Below are positions 1 through 11,100 of a stretch of DNA of 64,000 bases, piece by piece. This stretch comes from Agelas oroides (Eukaryota > Porifera > Demospongiae > Agelasida > Agelasidae), in NCBI GenBank assembly GCA_949130485.1, contig OX422196.1, positions 5,732,814-5,796,813 of the forward strand. Direction: 5' to 3'. The notes beneath the pieces were generated by a model. The model saw only the letters and a program-made list of their open reading frames with translations, had not been told where the DNA came from and did not search any database. The translations under genes and the position numbers were made by a program. Numbering within the stretch: the stretch's first letter is position 1; every line of letters starts with the position of its first letter.

Positions 1-743
1 TAGCTCGTCTGCCCTTCTCTCATCGGATTCCATGATTAAAATTGCACATGTACTTATACTTGAATACGTAGATGCATTGCGTGTGTAGTGGTCTGCATGT
101 TCAGTAGCATTGTTGCATATGTAGTGGGGTTAGTCTTCACTCAGTACTTGTCTAGGGACTATTTGCCTGTATATATTGTTGCCTTTGCCAGTCTCAGTAT
201 AGGACGTGATAAGACAAAGATCAACATGAAGAAAGTGAATGCTTGCTAAGTATTTTCATTCCACAGCTGAAGATTGTTTTGGGCATATCACTTGCAACGC
301 ATCCTGCTCATGCATAAATGCCAGTATTCTCTCTATGCCTTTTTAGGGGGGCACTATACCTCTCTGTTAAAATGATGCACCCCCATAGGGACTAATTTCA
401 TTATTTTTGAGGAGGAAGTTTCTTTACACAGGGGTCTAAAAGCAGTTCCCCTATTTTAGCAGCCACTGGACTAGACAAAGGGAAGATCTCTTGGCCAATT
501 TATGTGCACCTTAGAATGAAACAAATCTCATTATTCAACCATTAACAATTTCTGGTCCAGAACATTGATGAATCTCATTATGCACCCTCTCACAAATTCT
601 AGTGAGAACATGGGTTCGGTGCAGCTCTTAGTTGGCCTATTAGTTTAGCTCATCCTTAATTTCCATGTATTTATATTTCTCCCTCTCCCATTTATCCTCA
701 ATTCCACGTATGTTCATATAGCATCTTATACCTTTCTCCTTAG

Positions 744-1194
744 GAAGACTAATGATGAGCTGATTGTTACTGGGCCATATGGACTTGTCAGGCACCCAAT
801 GTATACCACTTCTATACTAGGAGTATGGATTACACCAACTATGGTCAGCATTTTGGATCAGTTCTAACTCTGATCACAAACATGAATTGATTTCCTAATA
901 TGATATCAGGAGTTACCATAGTCACATGGAGTGATCATGCAGTGTATCAGAGGCTGTGACAAGGGTAGATAAAATCTGGAGGTCACCGATGGCTATCTTC
1001 TTTTACTTTTGCAGACTGTGGGCCATTTCCTGATGTCCGGTTTCTTCACAGGTTACATTGTGTTTGCTGTGGCTTTCTATGAGGAGCCAGGTTTGGTGGA
1101 TAAAATAGGGCCAGCATATGTTGAGTACATGAAGAAGACTCCTCGGTTCATTCCCAACCTCCCTAGCTTTGGAGGAAAAGCCGCTAGGGATTGA
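744..1194 (+). CDS. Isoprenylcysteine/phospholipid methyltransferase-family membrane protein, last two exons
   Basis: Exons 744-843 and 1015-1194 (stop TGA). The first opens after a pyrimidine-rich acceptor and encodes the family signature TGPYGLVRHPMY, which in the ICMT/NnrU/MddA superfamily forms part of the S-adenosylmethionine pocket between membrane helices. The second encodes a hydrophobic stretch (FFTGYIVFAVAFY) and then EEPGLVDKIGPAYVEYMKK and PRFIPNLP, matching the usual EEP..L...G..Y..Y....PRF.P ending of this superfamily. The exons join in phase 0 over a 171-bp intron. The N-terminal half lies outside the window or in exons I could not find between 1 and 743. The superfamily is clear; the substrate (prenylcysteine, thiol or phospholipid) cannot be read from this part. 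Confidence 0.85.
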
Positions 1195-1474
1195 ACAACT
1201 ACCGTAGTATTTTGAGTGAATGAGTTGAGAGTGTAGAACTGGAGGTGTTTTGTGGACTGTGTGTGTCCATGGCTAAGTTTTGTATTATAGTATATTTATT
1301 TATATTTGAAAATTAATTTTTATTTTAATAATATGCAATGCACATTTATCATTGAAGTTTTCCAAAGCAGTTTGCAACTGACATGCCCAACTCATTGCAT
1401 GAAATAGGTGTGGCTAGTGTTAACCACCACATGATCTACCCTGAGGTGCCACCCATAAACAGCCCCACACTAGG

Positions 1475-1678
1475 CCAGGCAAACTAGATTTATTGTTTCG
1501 CATCAGCGCTCGCTTCCTCTGAGACCTGCCGCCTCAACTGTCCTTCCAAGCAATGACACGCCCACTTTTATGGCCGTAGCGCCTCGTTCCCAGGCTCTCG
1601 TGCGTGGGCGGAGAATGACCGCCCGGCTGCATGCACGAGTAAGTGGCTGATGCGAAACAATAAATCTAGTTTGCCTGG
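1475..1678. mobile_element. 204-bp MITE with 33-bp perfect terminal inverted repeats
   Basis: Positions 1475-1507 (starting CCAGGCAAACTAGATTTATT) are repeated as the exact reverse complement at 1646-1678. The 138 bp between carries no ORF. This structure fits a non-autonomous DNA transposon. I see no convincing target-site duplication. Confidence 0.75.
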
Positions 1679-1798
1679 ATCAAAGCGACACGTCACTCCC
1701 CTTGTGATGGCTGGTCAATTCCCCACTTTAGCTATTACGAAGCAAGCCATTGATGTTGAAGGTATCATAGTGAGCTTGGTGTTTATAGCTGAAACTAC

Positions 1799-1836
1799 AG
1801 TCTCGCGAGCCAGCTACGAAAGTAGCCCGCGAGACT
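1799..1836. repeat. Short GC-rich hairpin
   Basis: AGTCTCGCGAGCCAGCTAC is followed after four bases by its near-perfect complement GTAGC.CGCGAGACT. Further TCTCGCGAG-like pieces follow to about 1950. Probably the remnant of a small palindromic repeat. The rest of 1195-3056 holds no gene I can support. Confidence 0.45.
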
Positions 1837-2553
1837 AAAAGTAGTCTGGCATGGATCCCAGACTCTTCCGGTCGGAAGGGTATGGGACCAGACGCCATAG
1901 ACAATCTAGACTATGATAATACATCTAGCTCGCGAGACACTCGTGTCTCGTATCATGCTGGACTCGTGACCAGATTCACATATAGTTTAGAAATAGTCTT
2001 GCAAGCCACACCCAACCAACCCCAGCTCTACAGTATCACACATGGGTTGCCCCATGTGTGATAGCTACAAAGCGATCCACACTGAATAATGTCTCATAAT
2101 GACTCATAACATCACACAATGTCTGGCTTGTGAGACTAAGTTTAGAACTGGAGAGCCCTACAGCATCCTGAACATAGTGAGGGTGCTACTAAGATTCAGT
2201 CTCACCTATTGTTTAAAAAGGGTTCTGTGAGTGTCATGGGGTGGAGTTTGACTTGATGACAGTCAGAAGCTAGTCTCGTGCCCAGACCCAACCCAGCTCA
2301 CGTGAGGAGAAGGGGTCTGGTATCATAAGTCCAAATCCTTGGGCTAGCTCCAGAAGTGTGGAGCAGCCAAATCAAGACTTGGTGTCACAAGCCTGAATCT
2401 TGGGCTTGCGGAAGTGTTGAAGCCTTGTAATTGTTAGTGTAGATTACAAATTGCTCAGTGTTGGATAATGAATCTCATAACACACTTTGAGCGGTATGAT
2501 TGAAGTACTTGTTGTCGCTTCCGCATTATTCCAATAAACGCTGCTCTGTGATT

Positions 2554-2869
2554 CGTGCCCAGACCCCACCCTCTCACGAGGAAAAAAGGGTCTGGTGACC
2601 TTCAGCCAATTCCTCAGGCTTCATTAAGTTGATTGTTTTTTCGGGCAAGGAATTTTGCTCGTGCCAATCACATTGCAGAAAACACAATCTGTGGTTACAA
2701 CACCGGAAATTCTTGACTACTTCAACACAATGACACAGCACTTCTTTGGCGCCGTAAATTAGTTATCAGTTCGCAACTATGCATACAATAAGCTATGAAT
2801 TTTTAATGAAGCCCAAGGAATCAGCCAGATGTCACCAGACTCTCTCCTCGTGGGTGGGGTCTGGGCACG
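2554..2869. mobile_element. 316-bp inverted-repeat element (MITE)
   Basis: The left end CGTGCCCAGACCCCACCC (2554 onward) is mirrored at the right end as GGGTGGGGTCTGGGCACG, ending at 2869. Similarity continues inward for about 70 bp on each side (CTTCATTAA near 2620 against TTAATGAAG near 2801). Related pieces with CCAGACCC/GGGTCTGG ends occur at about 2278-2320, 2883-2911 and 30158-30215, so this is a multi-copy family. Confidence 0.7.
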
Positions 2870-3056
2870 AGACTACTGACACCAGACCCTTTCCTTGTGA
2901 GAGGGTTGGGTCTGACAGCATGTCATATCAACAGATTAGTGTGCTCTGATGACATTCCAAGGGCAAGCATTTTACAATATCTTCAGGTAGCTATAGTACC
3001 TTTTTCATCTAAATTGTCTTGTCATAGCCCATTCTGCAGAAAGAGGGGGGGGGGGG

Positions 3057-3774
3057 ATGTCTGCTAACATAGGTCTTAGGATTGTCATTGGTAAGTACCA
3101 AATCAACACTTTTCTCTTTTTTTTTTTTAGCTATAGGTACGAACCTCTACCATGGTAGCAACCTGTGGAAACGTAGTGTAGGTCGAGCTGTGTTTGGAGG
3201 GCAGATAGTCGGTCAGGCCATAACAGCTGCTCAGAAATCTGTGGATGATTTTGACTTTTTGGTCCATTCTTTGCACTGCTACTTTGTCAATCCCACAAAA
3301 ACCGGCTCAGATGTTATCTATGAGGTAGAACAACTTAAAAATGGACGGAGCTTTTGCACACGATCGGTGAAAGCATGGCAAGAAGGTCATGTTGTCTTCC
3401 ATGCACTCACCTCCTTTTACAAGGTTGATACAGCCGCTACCAACTTGAGCCACACTTCATTGGTGATGCCAGCTGCTCCAAGGCCTCCTGATGATGATCA
3501 TGTTGAGTTAGACAAGAGATTAATTTCATTGACTGACTTAGCAGGAATTAAATGTGCACATATGTATTTGTATATGTCTGAAGAACAGCTCAAGTCCTGT
3601 AAAGCAAAGTCACCAACCCACCCAAGGTACAAAATGTTTATTGCTGATCATGTGGCCTACAGCCAACCACATGATCTAATTATCTTCTTTAGTACAAGTA
3701 CATCCTCTTTCATATAGCTACCACTCGACCTATTATTTTTGTGATGAATCATGCAACTATAAACTGATATACAG

Positions 3775-3818
<44 letters not shown>

Positions 3819-4694
3819 ACAGACGTATGTTGTGGGTTAAGTCAACCTTGTCCAGCAAAGACACCCAAAACCTCCATAGGGCAGCTTTGGCATGTGAATC
3901 AGATATCTCCATGGCTGGGGTCGTCCTCATGAAACACCCAAACATGTGGACAGGGCAGGAGCTCATTACTTCCTTGGATCATAGCATCACATTCCACGCT
4001 CCTGTTCAGTCAGATAAATGGCATCTGTTTGTCACAGAATGTGAGCATGCAGTTGGTACCAGAGCTCTCAATATCTCCAAGTAAGCCACAGCATGTGTAT
4101 GCTGTGTGATGACATGCATTCATCCTGGATGTCACTACCATATAGCGGGTATTTTTCGCGGTTGAGTAGGATCCATGAAAATTTAGCCCGCGAAAATATG
4201 TGTACGTATAGGTGTGAGGTCCATGTGCATTCTGTAGTTCTATGACGTGTTGGTGCTGCAGTATTTTCAAGCTATCCATGAGGACAGCTACCAAATCCAG
4301 AGGGCCCACACTCTTCCTCGGTCCAGCCAGCTGCTGTCTGTGCTGCCAATGAGTGTGTCCAGATTGCATAACTTGCTTGTCATGAAAATTTAACCTGTGA
4401 AAAGTTTCTGTAATATACCTGATCATGATTCCGCGAAAATTTTGCCCCGAGAAAACAAACACACGCTATACGGTATATAGCTACTCCTTCGCTTAGGAGA
4501 GCCCTTGTATTATAAGAGTAAGAGTGACAGTTGGCAATATTGATGATCTGCACACAAATTACTCTCAGGCATTTTACAGGTACTGGTATGATATACACAG
4601 TTATTGTTTATGTCTTCCTCACAGGATATTTAGTGAAGATGGCATACTTGTTGCCACTTGTCAACAGGAATCCCTGATTAGACCCAAGTTATGA
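3057..4694 (+). CDS. ACOT8: Acyl-CoA thioesterase 8-like (TesB/ACOT8 double-hotdog thioesterase)
   Basis: Hydrolyses acyl-CoA to free acid and CoA; family members act in peroxisomes. Well-supported exons are 3131-3626, 3823-4080 and 4625-4694 (TGA 4692-4694), all phase-consistent. The first carries FGGQIVGQAI and VHSLHCYFV, hallmark motifs of the N-terminal hotdog. The second carries SLDHSITFHAP, which holds the Asp equivalent to the catalytic TesB Asp. The third carries CQQESLIR, which holds the catalytic Gln region. A candidate first exon is 3057-3090 (ATG, donor GTAAGT, 40-bp intron). Its phase fits, giving 285 aa against about 319 in human, so the N-terminus is short and the start uncertain. 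The protein ends in RPKL, a possible variant peroxisomal signal. It runs convergent with the minus-strand gene at 5174-18341. Confidence 0.92.
3774..3816. repeat. (CA)n microsatellite in ACOT8 intron
   Basis: About 20 uninterrupted CA units lie directly before the acceptor AG at 3821-3822 and replace the usual pyrimidine tract. Confidence 0.95.
4136..4475. mobile_element. MITE of the TACC(A/G)TATAGCG family
   Basis: The left end TACCATATAGCGGG and the right end CGCTATACGGTA are inverted copies, with subterminal CGCGAAAAT-type motifs on both sides. It fills most of the last ACOT8 intron (4081-4624). A sister copy lies at 37454-37808 in a PAF1 intron. Confidence 0.65.
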
Positions 4695-4949
4695 TGGACA
4701 TTCAACTTACAGCCTAAGTCATACAATTATCATTGAGAGAGCATTATATATTTTTGTAAACTCTTATTATATATTTGATGATCATGACACTATTATATGC
4801 ACTGGCAGAATTATGAGTTACATAATTATTATGAAAATAAATAATGTGAAAAAAATAATAGTATACATATACCAGAAGAATATACGTCTGACCATGATGA
4901 CAGTAGCTCAAACTACCTGTATGGAAGCATATTGTCCTTGGACGTATGT

Positions 4950-5165
4950 AAGAGTTGTATACTTGCAGCTGGTAATCCATATGATTGCCCTAAGACCTAT
5001 ATAGTTATATACTTGCAGCTGGTAATCTATATGATTGCCCTAAGACATAGTTATATACATGCAGCTGGTAATCTATATGATTGCCCTAAGACATAGTTAT
5101 ATACTTGCAGCTGGTAATCTATATGATTGCCCTAAGACATAGTTATATACTTGCAGCTGGTAATG
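4950..5165. repeat. 46-bp tandem repeat, about 4.5 copies
   Basis: The unit contains ATACTTGCAGCTGGTAATC and ATGATTGCCCTAAGACAT, repeated head to tail with few changes. It fills the gap between the 3' ends of the convergent ACOT8 and PLP-enzyme genes, and its last unit stops about 10 bp from the PLP-enzyme stop codon. Confidence 0.9.
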
Positions 5166-5173
5166 AGTGGGCT

Positions 5174-8100
5174 TTACATTTCACTGGAAGTTTTTGTGGT
5201 ACTCTTGACCAGTTTCAGCACTGCTTCAGCCAAACGTTGGTATTCCCTTGGCTCATTGTAGATATGCGCTGAGACTCTTACATAGAGTTTGCCTTGGATA
5301 GCCTTAACAGGTACCTGTAATTGGCAGAACAAAATGTAGCTGGCTAGTTAAGACAGGTAGTGCACTGCAAACACTAACATTAAATGATAAAATTAAGAAC
5401 CAGTCACTGATAAATGAGCAACAACATTATGCATTATAATCCATGAGCTCTGACCTCAATACTGAACTGGTGGAAGAGAGCATTCTGTACAATTTCAGCA
5501 CTTTCATAGGTGTAGCAACACTGAAATTCTGTACTCGGAAGAGCTCCATCCTGAACAGGACCCACCACTCCATTGGGAAGGGCCACTAGCACCATACTGC
5601 CAAACAGAGCTGGGTCAGCCAGCAACTGAGTGTTCCAGGCTTGCTGAAGTATCCCAGCTGGAGGTATAACAAAACAGTTGCTAACTAGCTATCACATCAA
5701 ACAGTTGTTCAAGGACTTCCAGACCCAACCTTTCTATTTGCTTTATGCATAAGTCACACATCAATTTACCCCATGTAATAATAACATATTGGCTAGCAGT
5801 TAATCTATCAATTGATCACATTTCACCAAAGTGAGTCTGCACATAATATTATATACACCAATGCTGACTACACATAGTCATTAATCTGGAAGTATCAAAG
5901 CAACACCTCTGAAAGCATCCTCCTCAGCAGTATTCTGAAGTATAATAATTGAAGCTCAAGAGAAGCTGAGAGCAAAAAGTATAACTTGAGCTCAATTACT
6001 TCATATTGGTACTGTACCATGTACAAGAATAAAGCACAGGGATCACCCTGCTGAAAGCAGCAATGAAGAAGTCTTTGCAACAGGTGATGATCAAACTAGA
6101 GGATAAGATGAGCTGTTATGTACAAGGGGAAAGTGTCATCTGTGCAGACATATGGTAAAAGAAAGCTTTACACCTTTTCTAGGTGTTACAAGCCACTTCA
6201 CTTCTTAGAAGATTGCAGAAGGTATTGTATGAGTATGTTCTATACCTGATGAGTTAGTGGATACAACTCTGGAGATTCCAACCAGCAACGTCAGGTGAGA
6301 AGAGTTCAGCAGGTTACGGACAACAGTAGCAATATGATGGCTACATTTCATATCTATCCTGCTTGACCTAGTGATTAAGACGATCGTTAAAATAAAGGTG
6401 ATGCCTCACAAAAGGAAGTGAGCTGAGGATGACTTTGATAAGCATGAGCTAGAACATGACTCAAATATTACTCTCATGGAAGTATTGCCTGTTTTAAGCA
6501 TAACTACTTTACAATTTGTTGACATAAATTAATTTAAGGTTTGAGAATTAGCTCATGAGTACGTTTCAACAAACATGGTGATTAAAAATTAATGTTTGAT
6601 TAATGTCATCACAGAAAACCGTCTCAAGAACTCTTCTCAGTGTACAAGATTTGTTGACGAAGGTATTTCATATTGGACATTTACTAGTTTGTCCGTATTG
6701 TATTTTCACTTGTTGTAAATTAGGTGTATCTGATGTACAGAAGAGCTATACCATGTTTCTAGGAGCAGGAAGACTGGAATAAGGCTCAAGTCACTTTGAG
6801 TGATGACAATCTTTTTGGGCGGTTGAAGTGGAAAAAGTCAGATGGCTAGATTAGCAGTGGAGAGGGTATTACTAACATACTAGAAACTGAGACTACTGTT
6901 GCTGTCACAAGTGTGCCTTGATAAGGCATAGTTTGGATTGTACTGGAAGATGCTTCATCATGGAGTGAGCAGCACAATGCTGATTTCACAGCTTATCACA
7001 ACTGCATGTAGCTGTAGCAGCATTGGTTGTCACTGTCTACTCAAGCTGTCGGATGTGTAAGTCTTACATGAGGCAGTTTCTGAAGAGGGTTGTTTGTAGC
7101 CTCATTCCCAGGCTCTCCCTGCTAAGTGGGAAGAGCCTGGGAACAAGGCTAGGTTGTTTGCAGGATGCAGAGAATAGCTTGTCGTGCAGTCATTTGTCCT
7201 CCTTGAGCAGCTACTATGAAATATGGCCTACTTGAGTTGTACACATCGGATACGTAAGTCTGGCCTCTGCTGTCTATAAGCACACAGCCCTTGCTTGTCA
7301 TGCACAGTCCTTACTTGAAGCAGCTTAGAGAAAGCAATGGTAAGTCACCATGCAAAGTGGCACTAAACAGGCAGCCATTCTGCATGCCACCCTCTTTGTT
7401 TTATGAGAAGCCCGGCTTGTTAGCTTAGTCCTTGGTATTCATACTCCAGGTGCCCCTCTCGATTGTCTCATAACCACCTTCACAACAGGAGAAATTGGTC
7501 TAGTCGACTAGACAAGTTAAAGATAAGTCCACTTAACTTTTTGATGGTGTATGGGTTTGTTGTCCACAGAAGAGTGTATTACTGTATTACCAGTAAGATA
7601 TACATACATACCTACATACATGCATCAAGAGCACATAAGAACAGGCGGCTTGAGTAAGAGCGTGTAACTCCAATAGAAGCTCATAGTCCGGTCAAAATTA
7701 TACAGAACCCTACTAAAATAGAACACCCAGTCACATGCTTAGCAACAATGGCTTATATATCTACGCAGCAAATTTGACGGAGTTACACGCTCTTACTTAT
7801 GCACTCTTGATACATACATACATACATACATACTACAGGTGCTGCTCTTGTTCAACTTGCTAATTTGCCCCAGTAACACCACTTTTAGCAGTTTAATGTT
7901 GTGGTTTCAAGGTGTTTCCACTTGGGTTCATACGTAGTACACAAAGAGCTAAGCGGTGTTTGGCTTTCTGCTTGTAGTGAAATAACCGTCAAGCTGTTTG
8001 GCTTTGTCTCGGTTTCTCCACAAAAGCCAAATATTGGTAAACAATCAACCACCCGTTTAGTTCATTTAATACACATGCTGCAATGGTTGCTCAAATTATG

Positions 8101-11100
8101 AAAGGCAAAGAAAAATATGGACAAATTTGGGGTACCATATTTATTCGAATAACCTACAGGAGTAAAACTGCATCAAGTTCACCATGCAGACTCTACACAC
8201 ATTTACCTGCAGACTTTGCCGTCTTGTGCATGTATCTTCTGATGTCATCCACACCAAAGTGCTCCCAGAAGTCCAACACTGCATGAGGTTATGATGTGCA
8301 GCAAGAGAAAGCAATGTTTTTACTATGCATACAACAGATTACAAGGGTAAGTGAAAAGATTTACCAGTGTGAAGTGCTAGAAATGGGCTGTAGTCACGCA
8401 AACCTGCAGTCACAGAGTGAGATTATTCAAAACAGGTTTTACATGCACCTGTGTATGAGGCTAATTTCTAAGGGTAACTAACTATATACTGTATATTGGC
8501 CAAGAATTTAATTTTGCAGTTTTTGGATCAGCAACCCATGCTATGAAATTTAACTCCACCAAATTAACATCTACCAATTGTGAAAAACTGCATCGGCATT
8601 GTCGTACATTTGGAACACAAAGGTACCAAGGAGACCAAGTTCCAATATAACTATACGCCTTAGAAGATTGGAAAAGTAATCTTTGGAAAATGGCCTGAAA
8701 ATTGTAAGTAACATTATTCCAGCCCTTACCAAAGCAGGTCTGCTAAAGAATACAGTAACATTTCAGCAAACTCTTTTCAGCTCTACAGAGCAACTCGCCC
8801 ACATTTATCTCGAAATGTTGCCACTTCTGGATATGCAACCAGATGGACACACAAATAACATATTTCATGATCATCAATTGCCAAATTTAAATTCTGCCAA
8901 TATCTATTTACAGGCTGGTTGAAGGTCGTTTTTCCAAATATAATTCCCACCAAATTTTCCAGCTATATGGTAGTCTGTGTATTGCTTGCATGCTGACCTG
9001 TCCAGCTAAACTCAGAGTTGAACCCTGAACCAAAGCCATGAGACACCACAAGGGGCCTAATGATAGCTTGGTGTGGTTTGGCCACATACAGAAAGGCACA
9101 CCCCTGCACAGGAGAGGAAGAGAATCACATTCAACAGTTACTCGATTCAGCATATCTATGCCCAGGCCACCATGCATAAGGCATTGGTGCATTAAATTTA
9201 CCTTTGGGGAGCATAGCCACTTGTGAGCATTGGAGACATAATAGTCAGCATCGATGGACCTGGAATAACAGAGCATTACTTCATGCAGATATACATACTT
9301 CTGGCCTAATGTATTCTGCAGATTGCAGACTCGCAGACTCATGGACTTGCAGACTCACACCAGAAATATTTTATGGCTGTAATGCTTTGTTCTTTGCTGA
9401 AACAGCACATGCAACAGTTATCAAACGAGATGGGCATGCTACTGCCATCTGTAGGAGTTGTGTAGGCACTAACAACACCAAGCTAGCCTTATATGAGAGG
9501 CGTCGACGATGCTGTAAAGAAGCGTTGTTACCAGGCAGAACTGTGAAGGCATAGGAATGATTGTGCAGTAGTGCAGCAGGTAAGTGTGCATTTCACTGTA
9601 GTTTGCCCCGTTCCCAAGGCTTAAACGTGCTTCTCTAGACATCGAACAAGGCATTATTGATGGAAAGCCCTCAGCCATATGTATTTTCACAGACTCTGTA
9701 TGCAATGGCTAGAGTACATTAGTCTAAGCGCGTACCCAGACACTCACCGGATAGCTTTCCGTTCTGGAGTTTTCTCCATAACTGCGAGACAAAATCTAGA
9801 ATGGAAACTTGGATTTGAGGCTAGTCTGGCTATGCTAGACTAGCTAGAATGTGGCTCAACCTCACGTGCCAACTCAGTCTGTCGTTGATACATGGACTAC
9901 TTCCAGTACCTGTGGACTCACATTGACTTCATAGCTATACTTTTTGGGAAACTATAGAAGTCTCACACAAGTCTTGCCAACATTTTAGCTCCTCTACAAC
10001 TCCAGTAGCAGTCGTTGGTTTGTTTGATAACTGTTGCACGTGCAGTATCAGCAAAGAACAAAGCATTCCAGCCATAAAATTATTTCCGGTGTGAGTCTGT
10101 GAGTCCGCAAGTCCGCAGTCTGCAGAATACATTAGGCCCACACTTCTTATGGATTTCTTTCTCTCCTAAACTGATAATTGTGAAGCTACCTCATACTGAT
10201 AGGAAGTGTTCCCAAGGCATGAGCCCCGTCAACCAGAACCTGAATACCTCTAAAGTAACAAATATATATGGAGAACCCGTTAAAGCACATTTTAACAAGA
10301 TATAGCTCAATGTATACCTTTTATGGCAAAGGTCAACTAGTTCCTGTATAAAATGAGAGTGGGAGAATTACAACAGTGGGAAAACACACCACTGCATTGA
10401 CATCAGGAAATGTACCTTCACTGGAAGAATAATGCCATGGTTGCTTGGAATGTGATCAAAGATTGCCAGTTTAGTGTTCGGTCTATATATAGAGAGATGC
10501 AAACATGAACTTTGATGTATATGTACGTATGCATGCTGTACTACTCTCTGACCTGAAAGAGCATTAGTTGTAGAAGAATAAGCTCTGAAAAAAAAAAACT
10601 CCATGCGCTGAGAAAGACTAGTATAATCAAGTGAAGAAAAAACGCATGGTCTATATCTCTTTGAATGCTATTCGTGGATATCACTAATCTCACCCTTCAT
10701 TGTTTCAGTCTTATCAATCATCATGAAGTTACTTCTAGGTCCTAAAATATTATATGCGGAGGGATTTTTTGTTACTGTTCAAAACAGCACACACCACTTT
10801 CAGGTCAATTGCCTATTAGAATGTCTCAGTTCTTACACCACTGTTTTTCAGGCAACAAACTTCTCCATTCTGAGAGTCGTTGACATAATTTTTATTCTTC
10901 TAATATGCAACAGATGTATTAAAGGACACTTGTAGTAGTTATACCGTAGTCTCACAAAAGAGTGCCCACTCACGAAAGAGCACCCACCCCCTACATTTGG
11001 CCCAATTTTCTGTATAGGATCAAATTTACTTGAATGAGCACCCACCCTGGAGCGAGCTTCACATGAGTTTGAGGAGCACAGCCTCAAGCATTATGCATAT

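Noticed and set aside
2950..2987. Possible ACOT8 first exon reading IPRASILQYLQ with a CAG|GTAGCT donor
   Set aside because: Looks family-like, but its phase (0) does not match the exon starting at 3131 (needs 1), so the 3057-3090 exon was preferred.
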